NCBI GenBank assembly: GCA_002256055.1
Contig: NKIE01000168.1
Span: 1-6,356 of the forward strand
Direction: 5' to 3'
DNA from: Pseudomonas sp. PGPPP3
Lineage (GTDB): Bacteria > Pseudomonadota > Gammaproteobacteria > Pseudomonadales > Pseudomonadaceae
DNA: 6,356 nucleotides
Below, one piece after another: positions 5,733-6,356 of the stretch (within the stretch, counting starts at the first letter, position 1; the number at the start of each line of letters is the position of its first letter). Below the pieces are notes generated by a model. That model ran no database searches, was not told where the DNA came from, and saw only the letters and a program-made list of their open reading frames with translations. The translations under genes and the position numbers were made by a program.

Positions 5733-6356
5733 TTAAACACCCTTCTTTATAAATAGAACACCTTCAAGCTGGAGCATAAATGACTCCCGCGCGAAGAAAA
5801 TATTAATACCTACAACTGAAACAAACTGAGCAACTATCGCCACTACGGCCGCCCCGCTGAGCCCCAACTCCGGTATCAGAGCGGCATTCAGGACAACGCA
5901 CACAGCGGCACCGGCGAGTGTTCCGTATAATCGGACGATGCCCTTTTTCTCATTTACCAGCCATAAACTATGGGCAACGCCAAGCCACGTAAAGCAGTTG
6001 GAAAATACATAGACAGCCAAAACATCAGCAGACCTCTCAAATGCCGAACCGAAAAGAACTTGAATGATAAATTCAGAGAGCATCGCTAGAATTACAGAAA
6101 ACAGCAGCGCCCCGTAAAAACTCACCCAAAACGTGAGCACTAGCAGGCGCCTATATCTTGATTTATCCTCAGCATGCAATCGACTAAGAATCGGCATAAG
6201 AACTACCGAAACAATCATCGGAATGAAATTCGGTGCCATTGCAATTGGAAGCATTGCAGAATAAATACCCAGCGCTTCCACTCCTAGCATATTCTTGATC
6301 ATAACCTGATCTATACGCATATAGATCATTACCGCAACACCACTCACTATAAATGG
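5733..6356 (-). CDS. wzx: Wzx-type polysaccharide flippase, C-terminal part (cut by window edge)
   Basis: The frame is open to the right edge, giving 207 residues of the C-terminal half of a multi-pass membrane protein; a full Wzx is roughly 400-450 aa. A GTG at 6345-6347 is not taken as the start, because the reading continues upstream (codons for Pro-Phe-Ile) and the family motif IYMRIDQVMIKNMLG lies mid-protein in relatives. About six hydrophobic segments follow, including LGIYSAMLPIAMAP, MIVSVVLMPIL, VSFYGALLFSVIL, LAVYVFSNCFTWLG, LAGAAVCVVLNAAL and LSGAAVVAIVAQFVSVVG. The tail is short and basic (FIKKGV). This is the MATE/MOP-superfamily polysaccharide exporter (Polysacc_synt) that flips undecaprenyl-linked repeats to the periplasm. 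It implies the Wzx/Wzy-dependent pathway, although no Wzy is visible here. Confidence 0.85.
   Translation of the reverse strand, partial: PFIVSGVAVMIYMRIDQVMIKNMLGVEALGIYSAMLPIAMAPNFIPMIVSVVLMPILSRLHAEDKSRYRRLLVLTFWVSFYGALLFSVILAMLSEFIIQVLFGSAFERSADVLAVYVFSNCFTWLGVAHSLWLVNEKKGIVRLYGTLAGAAVCVVLNAALIPELGLSGAAVVAIVAQFVSVVGINIFFARESFMLQLEGVLFIKKGV
5741..5746 (-). promoter_or_regulatory. Ribosome-binding site AGAAGG before a GTG start
   Basis: AGAAGG lies 8 nt before the GTG at 5730-5732, within the last codons of the flippase gene. It supports initiation at a GTG that directly abuts the flippase stop codon. Confidence 0.66.

Noticed and set aside
5733..6347. Complete small membrane protein starting at the GTG at 6347
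   Set aside because: The frame stays open to the window edge and the IYMRIDQVMI motif is in the middle of Wzx proteins, so this is the C-terminal half of a longer gene.

Overview
This window is a single-strand block of surface-polysaccharide (very probably O-antigen) biosynthesis genes. All nine genes are read on the minus strand, so transcription runs from the right end (6356) towards the left (1). Both end genes are cut by the window. The base composition is mixed and moderate for a Gram-negative host: hand counts of single lines run from about 28% to 63% G+C. Together with the gene content and Gmd sequence this suggests a gammaproteobacterium, most plausibly a Pseudomonas of the fluorescens/syringae type. 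That assignment is an inference and was not tested by a search.

In transcription order the genes are: the C-terminal half of a Wzx-type flippase (5733-6356, partial); a 216-aa SAM-methyltransferase-like protein (5082-5732, GTG start); a family 2-like glycosyltransferase (4174-5079); a 68-bp A+T-rich gap; a TIGR04325-type methyltransferase-like protein (3290-4105, GTG start); a class I methyltransferase with a hydrophobic C-terminal stretch (2575-3303); a GT8-like DxD glycosyltransferase (1590-2582); a small cupin 3,4-ketoisomerase, FdtA type (1228-1590); a PLP sugar aminotransferase, FdtB type (134-1231); and the first 34 codons of GDP-mannose 4,6-dehydratase, gmd (1-104, partial).

The genes are packed tightly, with overlaps of 14, 8, 1 and 4 bp and gaps of 0, 2, 29 and 68 bp. 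This fits one polycistronic, partly translationally coupled unit. No promoter, terminator, tRNA, CRISPR array, insertion sequence or convincing repeat was found.

Functionally, FdtA and FdtB would convert dTDP-4-keto-6-deoxyglucose to a dTDP-3-amino-3,6-dideoxyhexose. Two residues point to the galacto form (Fuc3N) rather than the gluco form (Qui3N). Gmd would feed a GDP-6-deoxyhexose such as GDP-D-rhamnose. The two glycosyltransferases would assemble the repeat on the lipid carrier, the three methyltransferase-like proteins could O-methylate or cap it, and Wzx would flip it across the inner membrane. A D-rhamnose plus Fuc3NAc polymer is known from Pseudomonas O-antigens and is a reasonable hypothesis here. 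The needed N-acetyltransferase, RmlA/RmlB, Rmd and Wzy are not in the window.
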